NCBI GenBank assembly: GCA_051305935.1
Contig: JBPPMG010000249.1
Coordinates: forward strand, 1-6,621
DNA: 6,621 nucleotides
Origin: JACPDH01 sp051305935
GTDB lineage: Bacteria > Acidobacteriota > Thermoanaerobaculia > Gp7-AA8
Direction: 5' to 3'
The notes under the pieces were generated by a model. That model saw nothing but the letters and a program-made list of their open reading frames with translations, was not told the DNA's origin and made no database searches. This document shows, one piece after another, positions 1-6,621 of the stretch (position 1 is the first letter of the stretch; the number at the start of each line of letters is the position of its first letter). The translations under genes and the position numbers were made by a program.

Positions 1-1023
1 CTCGGCGTCGATGTTGTAGGCGAGATCGAAGCGGATCGGGCCGACCGGGGTCCGATAGAAGATTCCGGCACCGACGGCGTAGCGAAGGTAATCCATGTCT
101 ACCGTGCTCACGAGCCTCCAGACCTGGCCGACGTCGACGAAGCCCGCGACGCCGAGCGACTCCGTCAGCGGATAGCGCAGCTCGATGTTCCCGATGAGCA
201 TGGCGTTTCCTCCCTGCGGAGTGAAGGCCAGCTGTGAATTGGGGTCGTCGAAGATCGTGGCCCCGGGAGGATCGGGTTCCCCGTCCAGCCCGTACTCTCC
301 GAGGATACCCAACTCGTCGAGTCGGAAGCCTCGATGGGAATTCTCGCCGCCCCCGAAAAAGCGCTCCGAGTAAGGAACCGGGTTGATCGGATCGTCGAGG
401 TTGCTTCGGGGCTCGATCGCTCCCACACGCGCGGAAAGCGCAAGCGTTGCCTTCCCGATCGGTTGATACCAGTTCCCCTGAAGGTATCCCTTCAGGAACT
501 GCGGTTCGGCGCTGAACACGGGGAAGGCGTACTCGACTGAGCCGAGAACGAGGAATCCGCGCCTCGGGTCGAGCACGTCATTGCGCCGGTCCCAGAAGAC
601 GGTCTGCGTCACGCTCGCGATCGTGTCTTCCTTTTCTTCCTGTCCGATGATGATGATCTGGTCCTCGCACTCCCGCTCGTCGAGCGAATCGACGCACGTG
701 TAATCGACGAGGCGATAGTCGTAACGAAACGAGACACGAAGATCACTGCGCAGAAGCTTCGAGAGCTCGATGAACATGCCGCTTTTCTCCAGCAGCACCT
801 TCTCGTCCTTGAGTTCGTCGTCCTGGAACACGCTCACCTGGGTCGGCAGATCGAGATTGAAGGTGAAAGGTTCCTGGAACGTCAGGACCACCTTCTGTCT
901 CGGCTCCGAGTAGATGGCCTCGAGCCCGAGGTAGCGGCCCGAACCGAACAGGTTCCGGTGGGACAGTGTGCCCGAGATCCGAAAGTCGTCGTCGATGGAG
1001 TAACCGACCGAGCCCGTGAGCCG
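1..1023 (-). other. Omp85 beta-barrel domain (15 of 16 strands visible)
   Basis: From about residue 599 the protein becomes a run of amphipathic strands: LTGSVGYS, RISGTLSHRNLFG, YLGLEAIYSE, KVVLTFQEPF, and so on to RYAVGAGIFYR and PIRFDLAYNI. I count 15 strands, so one should remain beyond the edge. The RGF motif (828-830) in loop 6 is the conserved element that packs inside the barrel in BamA, TamA and FhaC. The D-x-R-N...P-x-x-G-F turn (742-754) is also typical. The loop after RGF (about 838-868) is long and acidic. A Cys707/Cys716 pair sits in the loop before strand 8. Confidence 0.88.
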
Positions 1024-2814
1024 CACCGCCCTCCCCTCTTCCACCCGGATCTCGATATTGCGATCCGGGCTCGTTCCCGCGGCCGGCATGGGAGTGATGG
1101 AGATGCGCCCGAAGATCGCGAGCTTGCTGAGCTCGCGCTGCGCCTGGTTGAGTGTTGCGACACTGAGGGGAAGACCCCGCTTGAGCAGCCTGCTGGTTCT
1201 GATGCGGACGACCCTGTCGTCGGTGTAGGTGTTGCCCACGACCGACACCTCGCCAATGCGGAAGCGGGCTCCCTCGAACACGCGGAAGACGAGGTCCGCC
1301 TCGCTCCGGTCTTCCGAGTAGGTCGCATCGGGCTCGACGCGTGATTCGGGATATCCCGCCGCGTCGTACGCGCTCTGGAGCGAGACCATGTCGAGCGCGA
1401 TGTTCCGTGGGTTGGTCGCCTCGCCGGCCTTCGACCTCAACGACGGAAGGCGTGATCCATCGATCGCGTAGTTGCCTTCGATCGCCACGGTACGGTTTGT
1501 CGTCTTGGGCCCCTCGACGATCGGGAAGATGACCTCGAGTTTCCCGTCGCCGAGCTCGACGACCCTCGCCGTCTCGGTCTTCACGTCGAGGAAGCCCTGC
1601 GAGCGATAGAACGCCTCGATCGCATCGCGATCGTCTTCGAGAGTCGTTCTGGTGACTCCCACTCCCTGACGGAGAAAAAGCGCGGCCGCCCGCTGCAGAA
1701 GGGACGGACGGTTCGTCTCGACCACTTTCGCGATCTGATCATCCGGCACACCGTCGTTGCCGAGGAAGCTGACTTTCTCGATGATGAACTTCGCGCCCGG
1801 CTTCGCGATGAATGTGATGTTGAGCTTGTCCTTCGTGCGCTCTTCGGCGATCTCGATCTCGGCCTGGTAGTAGCCTTTCTGCTGGTAGTACTCGAGCATC
1901 TCATCGACCGCGCGGTCGACGTCGTCGGCCGCGTATGCAGAGCGGTTGCCGCTTGGCAGCATTCGCCGGAGCGCACGGCGATTGTCTCCTTCGAGCTTCA
2001 CCACGACGACCGGGCCGACGTTGACGTCGTAGGTGAGATCCATCGCCCTTGCTTCCGCCGAATACACCTCCTCCGCTACACGGACCTCGGCGGCGCGATG
2101 TCCCTGCTTGACGAGGCGCTGACGCAGTTCCTCGCCCCAGTCGCGGGCCCGCCTGCTCGAGTAGATCTCGCCCGACCGCCTCCCGAACAGTTCTAGAATG
2201 CCGGCTTCGCTGAACGGCGCGAGTAGACCCTCGAATCGAACTTTCCCGACCGAAGCTCGCGGTCCCATCGTCACGAAGAAGGTGACCGAGGCGCCTCGCG
2301 TGTCCCGTCGGAAGTCGGTCGCGGGATCGACCACGGCCTCGACGAAGCCGCGGCGGCTCAGCGAGAGCTGCATCGCGGTGGCGCTCCGGTCGACGGCGCT
2401 GAGACTCAGGACGTCTCCAACCTGGACGACCACCTGCCCTCTTACGTTGTCCTGCTCCTTCGCGAGCCCATCGATCGCCACTGTCTCGATCTTGTAGTTG
2501 ACGAAGACGAGGAAAGTCACAGCGACACGTCCGTCGTCGAGGCGGGCCGCGTCGACACGGATGTCCCTGAACTGCCCGGTCGCGTAGAGCGCGTGAATGG
2601 AACGATCGACCTCGAGTGGATCGAGCGGCTCCCCTTCCTGCACGAGTACGATTGGCCCGAGCTTGTCGGTGTCGATCTGGGTATCGGCTTGAAAGCCGAC
2701 GCTCGCGACCTCGCTGCCGTAGTACGAGATCGCCGGCTCCTGCGCCAGCAAAGCGTGACCCGCGACGGCAAGCGCCAGCGCGAGAAGCAGCATTCCGGTG
2801 CGTGCGCTCACCAT
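1..2814 (-). CDS. BamA/TamA (Omp85) family outer-membrane assembly protein, 3' end cut by window
   Basis: Omp85 proteins insert beta-barrel proteins into the outer membrane. Periplasmic POTRA domains receive clients or partners and a C-terminal 16-strand barrel does the insertion. The frame is open for 938 codons from ATG at 2814 to base 1 with no stop. In order: signal peptide (residues 1-24), seven POTRA-like domains (about 35-597), then the barrel (from about 599). Family hallmarks are the POTRA motif VVGNTYTDD (525-533), FWDRRNDVLDPRRGF (740-754), the loop-6 RGF motif (828-830) in RFFGGGENSHRGF, GGNAMLIGNIELRYPL, and YRTPVGPIRFDLAYNID at the visible end. Only the last strand with its beta-signal, perhaps 15-30 residues, is missing. 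ATG 2814 is preferred over GTG 2811 and ATG 2793 because of Shine-Dalgarno spacing and because it keeps an arginine ahead of the hydrophobic core. Coupling to tamB suggests a TamA-like role, but TamA usually has three POTRA domains and E. coli BamA five, so no symbol is given. Confidence 0.93.
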   Translation of the reverse strand, partial: MVSARTGMLLLALALAVAGHALLAQEPAISYYGSEVASVGFQADTQIDTDKLGPIVLVQEGEPLDPLEVDRSIHALYATGQFRDIRVDAARLDDGRVAVTFLVFVNYKIETVAIDGLAKEQDNVRGQVVVQVGDVLSLSAVDRSATAMQLSLSRRGFVEAVVDPATDFRRDTRGASVTFFVTMGPRASVGKVRFEGLLAPFSEAGILELFGRRSGEIYSSRRARDWGEELRQRLVKQGHRAAEVRVAEEVYSAEARAMDLTYDVNVGPVVVVKLEGDNRRALRRMLPSGNRSAYAADDVDRAVDEMLEYYQQKGYYQAEIEIAEERTKDKLNITFIAKPGAKFIIEKVSFLGNDGVPDDQIAKVVETNRPSLLQRAAALFLRQGVGVTRTTLEDDRDAIEAFYRSQGFLDVKTETARVVELGDGKLEVIFPIVEGPKTTNRTVAIEGNYAIDGSRLPSLRSKAGEATNPRNIALDMVSLQSAYDAAGYPESRVEPDATYSEDRSEADLVFRVFEGARFRIGEVSVVGNTYTDDRVVRIRTSRLLKRGLPLSVATLNQAQRELSKLAIFGRISITPMPAAGTSPDRNIEIRVEEGRAVRLTGSVGYSIDDDFRISGTLSHRNLFGSGRYLGLEAIYSEPRQKVVLTFQEPFTFNLDLPTQVSVFQDDELKDEKVLLEKSGMFIELSKLLRSDLRVSFRYDYRLVDYTCVDSLDERECEDQIIIIGQEEKEDTIASVTQTVFWDRRNDVLDPRRGFLVLGSVEYAFPVFSAEPQFLKGYLQGNWYQPIGKATLALSARVGAIEPRSNLDDPINPVPYSERFFGGGENSHRGFRLDELGILGEYGLDGEPDPPGATIFDDPNSQLAFTPQGGNAMLIGNIELRYPLTESLGVAGFVDVGQVWRLVSTVDMDYLRYAVGAGIFYRTPVGPIRFDLAYNIDAE
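1024..2712 (-). repeat. Seven tandem POTRA domains (protein-level repeat)
   Basis: Seven successive units of about 70-97 residues each follow the POTRA pattern: a strand with a hydrophobic 'v.f.G' motif, a helix pair carrying a 'Y...G[YF]' type motif, then two strands. Approximate residue ranges are P1 35-106 (ALYATGQFRDIRV), P2 107-185 (QLSLSRRGFVEAVV), P3 186-268 (VRFEGL; LVKQGHRAAEV), P4 269-340 (YYQQKGYYQAEIEI), P5 341-437 (FLGNDGVP; FYRSQGFLDV), P6 438-516 (IEGNYAIDG; AYDAAGYPESRV) and P7 517-597 (VVGNTYTDD; KLAIFGRISI). P5 is the longest, with extra residues around PSLLQRAAALFLRQG. P2 and P3 are the most divergent. Boundaries were set by eye. Confidence 0.75.
2743..2814 (-). other. Predicted Sec signal peptide of the Omp85 protein
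   Basis: Residues 1-24 read MVSARTGMLLLALALAVAGH then ALLA, followed by QEP. There is a short N-region with one arginine, a hydrophobic core of leucine, alanine and valine, and a small residue (A24) at a plausible signal peptidase I site. No lipobox cysteine is present. This fits Sec export to the periplasm before barrel insertion. The exact cleavage site is a guess from the pattern. Confidence 0.8.
2808..2814 (-). other. Stop/start overlap between tamB and the Omp85 gene
   Basis: The minus strand reads ATGGTGA. The downstream gene can start at ATG (2814) or GTG (2811), while TGA (2808-2810) ends tamB. A 7-base (or GTGA-type 4-base) overlap in a different frame is a usual arrangement for translational coupling. 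It implies that both proteins come from one mRNA in matched amounts. The coupling itself is inference. Confidence 0.85.
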
Positions 2815-5800
2815 TGGCCCGCGAACCTCCGGCGGAACGTCAGGTCGACGGCGTTGATGACGAAGCTCGTGTCCTTGGTGCTGTCGCGCGTGAACTGAAG
2901 GACCAGGTTGTTCGAAACGCGCCACTCGATGATCTCGATGTCTTCGCCCTTGTCGTCCAGCGAGTAGGTGACGATCGCGCGGAGCTCGCGCGAGATCATC
3001 TTGTCGAGAGTGACCTGCGGCTTGTCGGTCGACAACCCCTCGATGCGCACCGAGTCGGCAAACGGAACGGCAGACGAGAGGACTCCGGCGACGCTCGCGT
3101 CGACGAGAGTGTTTCGCGCGTCGGTGAACGTCGAGCTCGTCGACGATCCGCTTTCCTGCGGAACCCCACCGCCGAGCAGCGTGAGCAGCGTCAGATCCGC
3201 GACAGGAGGGTCGCTCGTTACGGTCGCCTCCAGCCGGTCGAGCGTCCCCGTCAGGTTCACCGTGACGTCGTACTCGCCCTGGTATCGCCCCTCGGCCGAG
3301 ATGTCGATGTACGGATCGGTGCGAAACGGATTCTGGAAGTCGATCGTTCCGCGGGCGATGCGATACTCGACGTCGCGCAGCTCGAACGTCCCGCCTTCGT
3401 CGAGCGCGATGCGCCCCACGGCCACGGGACGAGCGAGCGTCCCGGTGACGCGCAGCTCGCCGGAGCCAGTGATGTCTGCGAGGTTGTTCCTCACCGCGAT
3501 CGAGCGCGGCCTGAGCTCCACGTCGAGCCCGAGGAGAACGTCCTCCTGCCAGGGCGCCGCGATCGCGTCGATCGTCAGCTTGCGGTCGAGAAACAGATCG
3601 GTGATCGCCTTGTTGATGTCGACCTTCTTCGAGTAGAGCAGCTTGTGGAGCTCCACGGTCCCGTTGACCCGAATCTTCTCGGCGAGATCCCCCGTGATGA
3701 TCAGGTCGCAGTTGCCGCCGATGGTGAGGTTCGGTGTCACCCGCGCCGAGAAGTTCTCTCCACGAACGGAGACACGAAGCTGCAAACGCCCCTTCGCGTC
3801 GCGATCGATCGAGCCTCCAGCCGTGACCCTGCCTGTTCCGACGATCGCGTTGAAGGCGTCGATCTTCATGCCGCGCCCGCTCAGCACGAGCACGGCGTTC
3901 ACCTGCTTCAACGGCTGCGGGATGTCGGGGACGCGAATCTCTCCTCCCCGCATCTCCGCCGTGCCGCGGAGCTCCACGTTGTCCAGCGGGCCCGTGACGC
4001 TCAGCGCGACATTGATCGCCCCGCTCATCCGGAAGTCGGGAAGCACGTAGTTCAGAAGGTCCGCGCTCAGCGTCCCGTTGACCTCGAGATTCGCCCGCTG
4101 CTCCTTGAAGGACACCGAGCCGTCGACGGCGAACGGGGCGTCGTCGATCGCAATCCGGAAATTATCGAGCGCCAGCGCTCCATCGACGAACGAGAACGTG
4201 GCGGGCTGCGGTGTGCGGATTCGATGAGGTCCCGCGGCGATGTCGACGTCGACCAGCCTTCCGGTGATCGAGGCCTTGGAGATGTCGTTGGTGTTTCCGC
4301 GAACTTCGATCTCGAGGGCCGCGCTTCCGGAAGTGGCGAGGTCATATTTCCTCGACAGCGCCACGAGAACCGGCGCACCAGCATCGACGACGGCGCGCAC
4401 GGACCCGACGAGCTCTCCGGTCCCGGCATCGACCGTGCCGGAGCCCTTGATCGACGCAAGTTGTCCGAGCCGCCCTTCGATCGTGAAGCCCTGCGGCTTG
4501 ATCGCGACGAAGAGATCGTTAGGCGGCGCGTCGGGATCGGCCTCGTACCCAAGGATGTGCCCGCCTTCAAGTCGCGCGTCGATGGCGATCTCGGGATTCT
4601 TGAAGGTACCGGCGCCGCTCGAGGTGAGAACCAGCATCCCGCTAACCATCTCGTCGAGGTCGGGCCAGCCCTTCAACTTCGAGAGATCGATCCCTTTCGT
4701 CTGGAGCACGTATTCGAAGCGTCCGGCAGCGATGTCATACGAGAACTCGCCGTCGAAACGTCCCGCGGTGCCCCGGGCCATGAGGTCGCGCACGTGCATC
4801 GAGCCCTGGTCGAACTCGATCTCTCCCGACACGACCTCGATCGGTTCGCCTGCGAGCGTCGCGCCTCGCAGCGAGAGTGACCCTCTGCCCCTCAGCTCGG
4901 TCAGCTTGCCCTCGAGTGACATCGTGCCGGTCAGGGCGCCTTCGATCGGCGGCTTCCCGTCCTCGCTGAAGAACGCGTACGCCGAAGCCACCGGGAAGTT
5001 ATGCAGCCCGATCCGGCCCTCGATCTCGAGCCCCTTCTCCTCGGGTGTCCATCCGAGCACCCCGTCGATACTCGCGCGCGCGCTGCCGTCGACGATCTCG
5101 AGCGACTCGAAGAGCACGGTGCCCCGACTCGGCTTCCCCGTCACGCGGAGCCCACCCGTCGCCGCGCCCCGAATCGGCAGCTTCAACCCGACGGCGTCGA
5201 GGGCGCGCGTCGCGGGGTATCGCACGGCGTCGACCGTCAGGCTGAACGTTGGCTCGCCCCCCGGCGGCAGGCCGATCGAGTCACGCAGGGTGATCGTCCC
5301 GCCTTCGGCCGCGAACTGAGCTCGCCGGAAAACGACCGTGCTCGCCACCGCGTCGTAGCGCAGGTCGACGTCCGCGTCGCCCAGCTCGGCGCCCGCCCAC
5401 GTGAAGCCCTGGGCGACCACACGCCCGTCGACCACGGGTTGTTTCAGCGTCCCTCCGAGATGCGCGCGGATCGTCCCGTTGCCCGCGATGCCGAAGAGCT
5501 TCCAGTCCTTCTCGCCGAGCGAGCGCGCGATGTCGGCGGTGATCCGGTCGAGCTCCCGGATGTCGCGGGCGCGAATGTCAGCGTCGATCGACGCCTCCAG
5601 CCCCTCGAGCGCGAACCCCCCGGTGATCGTCGCCGACGTCGCGCCGGTCTCGATCTGCAACGGCTCGAACGTCAGCCTTCGATTCGCCACTCGGTAGCGC
5701 GCGCTTCCCTCGATCGGCACCGCGTAGAGAGCGCGCGTCGAACCGTCGCGTTCGACTTCGATCTCCGCCGTCCCCTCGCCGCTTCCCGCGAGCACGTCCT

Positions 5801-6621
5801 TGCCTCGCCAGCGGTAGACGAGCTTCCCGTCCGCGTGCCCCATCAGCCCCGACGAGCCGATTCCCCAGACTTCGAGCAGCTGTTCGACACGAACGTCCTT
5901 GTGCTCGACCTCGAAAAGGTTGTCCGCGTCGGCCGCCGGAATCGTGAGAGCGACGCTCGCGTCGCCACCCGCGAACCGGGCCTTCTCGATCGCCACCTCG
6001 ATGTTTCCGCCTTCGATGCGGAAACGTCCGTCGATCTTCTCCGCCTTGTAGATGTCGTACCGCGCGGCGCCCGAATGGAACGTTCCCGCGATCTCGATCT
6101 TCTCTTTCCCACGGACCGTGATCGCCGAGACGACGCGGCCGTCCATGCTGATCTCAGGCGGGAGCCCGAGCGGCCCGCGCAGCCGAGCGAGCTCGGCGCG
6201 GACGTTTGCCGCGAGATCGACACCGCCTGATTCTCCGAACGTGACCGTTCCGCGCCCGAAGACGTCGAGCACTCCACTCTTCGCCTCGATCGACGTGATC
6301 GTCAGGGCGCGGGCGTCAGCGGCGAGGTCAGCCGTGACCGCCATGAGCGGGAGATGGATCTTGCCCGCGACAAGCCGGAACTCTCCGCTCTTGACGAGGG
6401 CCCGCAGCGACTCGAGGTGCTTGCCGGGACGAACCTCCGCGTCGACCTTTCCGAGCGTGACCCTCAGGCCGGCGTCACGATCGACGAACTCGACGGCAGC
6501 GCGCTCGAGCAGAATCCTGCGAATGTCGACCTTCGGCGGTTCGCTCTCGCTCTTCGACTTCCACGCCGGCAGGTTGAACCCGCCGCCGTCCGCTGCAGGC
6601 ATTCGCTCGATCGAGACCGAG
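2808..6621 (-). CDS. tamB: TamB-family translocation/assembly module protein (DUF490), 5' end cut by window
   Basis: TamB proteins are anchored in the inner membrane by an N-terminal helix and span the periplasm as a long beta-sheet groove. With an Omp85 partner they support outer-membrane protein insertion and, in more recent work, phospholipid transport to the outer membrane. About 1270 residues are visible, already as long as E. coli TamB (about 1259), without the anchor. The protein is built throughout of short alternating beta-strands with recurring 'G.l.v.G.l..P.v.G.i' units. The last ~380 residues fit the TamB C-terminal domain: GELRVTGTLARPVAVGRI, FQNPFRTDPYIDISAEG, then LTLLTLLGGG near visible residue 1150, ending in FRRRFAGQW. 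The only cysteine visible is in GGNCDLII. The first methionine in frame (base 6602) is probably internal, because the frame stays open to the edge as SVSIERMPAADGGGFNLP, which resembles the AsmA/TamB 'eRP...dG.wNLp' segment normally ~110 residues in. The stop overlaps the next gene. Family assignment is firm; the transported substrate is unknown. Confidence 0.93.
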   Translation of the reverse strand, partial: SVSIERMPAADGGGFNLPAWKSKSESEPPKVDIRRILLERAAVEFVDRDAGLRVTLGKVDAEVRPGKHLESLRALVKSGEFRLVAGKIHLPLMAVTADLAADARALTITSIEAKSGVLDVFGRGTVTFGESGGVDLAANVRAELARLRGPLGLPPEISMDGRVVSAITVRGKEKIEIAGTFHSGAARYDIYKAEKIDGRFRIEGGNIEVAIEKARFAGGDASVALTIPAADADNLFEVEHKDVRVEQLLEVWGIGSSGLMGHADGKLVYRWRGKDVLAGSGEGTAEIEVERDGSTRALYAVPIEGSARYRVANRRLTFEPLQIETGATSATITGGFALEGLEASIDADIRARDIRELDRITADIARSLGEKDWKLFGIAGNGTIRAHLGGTLKQPVVDGRVVAQGFTWAGAELGDADVDLRYDAVASTVVFRRAQFAAEGGTITLRDSIGLPPGGEPTFSLTVDAVRYPATRALDAVGLKLPIRGAATGGLRVTGKPSRGTVLFESLEIVDGSARASIDGVLGWTPEEKGLEIEGRIGLHNFPVASAYAFFSEDGKPPIEGALTGTMSLEGKLTELRGRGSLSLRGATLAGEPIEVVSGEIEFDQGSMHVRDLMARGTAGRFDGEFSYDIAAGRFEYVLQTKGIDLSKLKGWPDLDEMVSGMLVLTSSGAGTFKNPEIAIDARLEGGHILGYEADPDAPPNDLFVAIKPQGFTIEGRLGQLASIKGSGTVDAGTGELVGSVRAVVDAGAPVLVALSRKYDLATSGSAALEIEVRGNTNDISKASITGRLVDVDIAAGPHRIRTPQPATFSFVDGALALDNFRIAIDDAPFAVDGSVSFKEQRANLEVNGTLSADLLNYVLPDFRMSGAINVALSVTGPLDNVELRGTAEMRGGEIRVPDIPQPLKQVNAVLVLSGRGMKIDAFNAIVGTGRVTAGGSIDRDAKGRLQLRVSVRGENFSARVTPNLTIGGNCDLIITGDLAEKIRVNGTVELHKLLYSKKVDINKAITDLFLDRKLTIDAIAAPWQEDVLLGLDVELRPRSIAVRNNLADITGSGELRVTGTLARPVAVGRIALDEGGTFELRDVEYRIARGTIDFQNPFRTDPYIDISAEGRYQGEYDVTVNLTGTLDRLEATVTSDPPVADLTLLTLLGGGVPQESGSSTSSTFTDARNTLVDASVAGVLSSAVPFADSVRIEGLSTDKPQVTLDKMISRELRAIVTYSLDDKGEDIEIIEWRVSNNLVLQFTRDSTKDTSFVINAVDLTFRRRFAGQW
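2811..3950 (-). other. TamB C-terminal domain (DUF490 type); right boundary approximate
   Basis: This is the best conserved part of TamB proteins. Visible landmarks in order are SVTGPLDNVELRGTAEMRGG, IGGNCDLIITGDL, GELRVTGTLARPVAVGRI with EGGTFELRDVEYRI, the NPFRTDPYIDISAEG segment, TVTSDPPVADLTLLTLLGGG, and a final strand-rich stretch (EIIEWRVSNNLVLQF...) ending in tryptophan. In the E. coli system this end lies at the outer membrane and contacts the TamA POTRA domains. The contact is assumed here from the family. The right-hand boundary is by eye, plus or minus about 100 bases. Confidence 0.75.
2825..2830 (-). promoter_or_regulatory. Shine-Dalgarno site for the Omp85 gene
   Basis: The minus strand reads GGAGGT here, a full match to the anti-Shine-Dalgarno core, 10 bases before the ATG at 2814 and 13 before the GTG at 2811. 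It lies inside the last codons of tamB (the FRRRF stretch), so ribosomes finishing tamB pass over it. It is 31 bases from the ATG at 2793, too far to serve that start. This supports 2814, or less likely 2811, as the start. Confidence 0.7.

Noticed and set aside
1044..1069. Perfect 8-base inverted repeat (CCCGGATC / GATCCGGG, 10-base loop)
   Set aside because: It lies inside the Omp85 coding region with no T-run. With several allowed loop sizes, about one such stem is expected by chance in 6.6 kb.
1864..1890. Direct repeat CTGGTAGTA (1864-1872 and 1882-1890)
   Set aside because: It is explained by the protein motif YYQQKGYYQ in POTRA 4; the 18-base spacing is in frame.
882..1976. Smaller minus-strand open frames (882-1328 and 1581-1976) inside the Omp85 gene
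   Set aside because: They lie in a different frame from the POTRA-barrel reading and give S/R/T-rich nonsense, whereas the overlapping frame gives continuous conserved POTRA and barrel sequence.
2616..4880. A 754-residue open frame on the plus strand across the tamB/Omp85 junction
   Set aside because: It is antisense and codon-aligned with tamB. Stops there would need TTA, CTA or TCA codons in tamB, which are rare at this GC content. The product is a monotonous R/D/E/V-rich sequence with no domain, and the minus-strand reading has clear family motifs.
4240..5319. A 359-residue serine/proline-rich open frame on the plus strand
   Set aside because: It is another antisense shadow of tamB. Its S/P/R composition is typical of an off-frame reading of GC-rich coding DNA.
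6003..6025. Perfect 8-base inverted repeat (GTTTCCGC / GCGGAAAC, 7-base loop)
   Set aside because: It is internal to tamB, has no T-run, and is within chance expectation for a window of this size.
5001..6230. A 409-residue open frame on the plus strand
   Set aside because: It is again codon-aligned antisense to tamB, with a low-complexity arginine- and aspartate-rich product and no recognisable motif.
1..6621. Frequent CGATCG/GCGATCG words, reminiscent of the cyanobacterial HIP1 octamer
   Set aside because: I noticed few full GCGATCGC matches. The frequency of GATC follows from common ATC, GAT and TCG codons, and nothing else points to cyanobacteria.

Overview
This window is almost certainly a fragment of one operon from a GC-rich (about 63% by eye) diderm bacterium. 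It is read entirely on the minus strand and holds two large, overlapping genes, each cut by a window edge. Both products belong to the outer-membrane biogenesis machinery. The long periplasmic beta-repeat protein and the POTRA-barrel protein rule out a monoderm host. Acidobacteriota, Myxococcota or a related phylum would fit the GC content, the tamB-first gene order and the many POTRA domains, but that placement is inference. No taxonomic marker gene is present.

From right to left, in the direction of transcription, bases 6621 to 2808 encode a TamB-family protein. It has a complete C-terminus, but its N-terminal membrane anchor lies beyond the right edge. Its stop codon overlaps the start of the second gene by 7 bases (ATGGTGA on the minus strand), and a good Shine-Dalgarno sequence lies inside the tamB 3' end. 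Bases 2814 to 1 encode a BamA/TamA (Omp85) family outer-membrane protein. It has a signal peptide, seven apparent tandem POTRA domains and a 16-strand-type barrel, of which the first 15 strands are visible. The frame is open through base 1, so the last strand and the stop lie beyond the left edge.

The pair probably forms a translocation-and-assembly-module-like (TAM) envelope bridge. TamB would be anchored in the inner membrane and cross the periplasm as a beta-sheet groove. The Omp85 partner would sit in the outer membrane and meet TamB through its POTRA domains. In the enterobacterial TAM the order is tamA-tamB; here tamB comes first and the two genes appear translationally coupled.

There is no intergenic space. 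I see no promoter, terminator, RNA gene, mobile element or CRISPR. Long open frames on the plus strand are antisense shadows of these two genes. I found no clearly new system. The points most worth a second look are the seven-POTRA count, the reversed and coupled gene order, and a lone cysteine pair in an acidic surface loop of the barrel.
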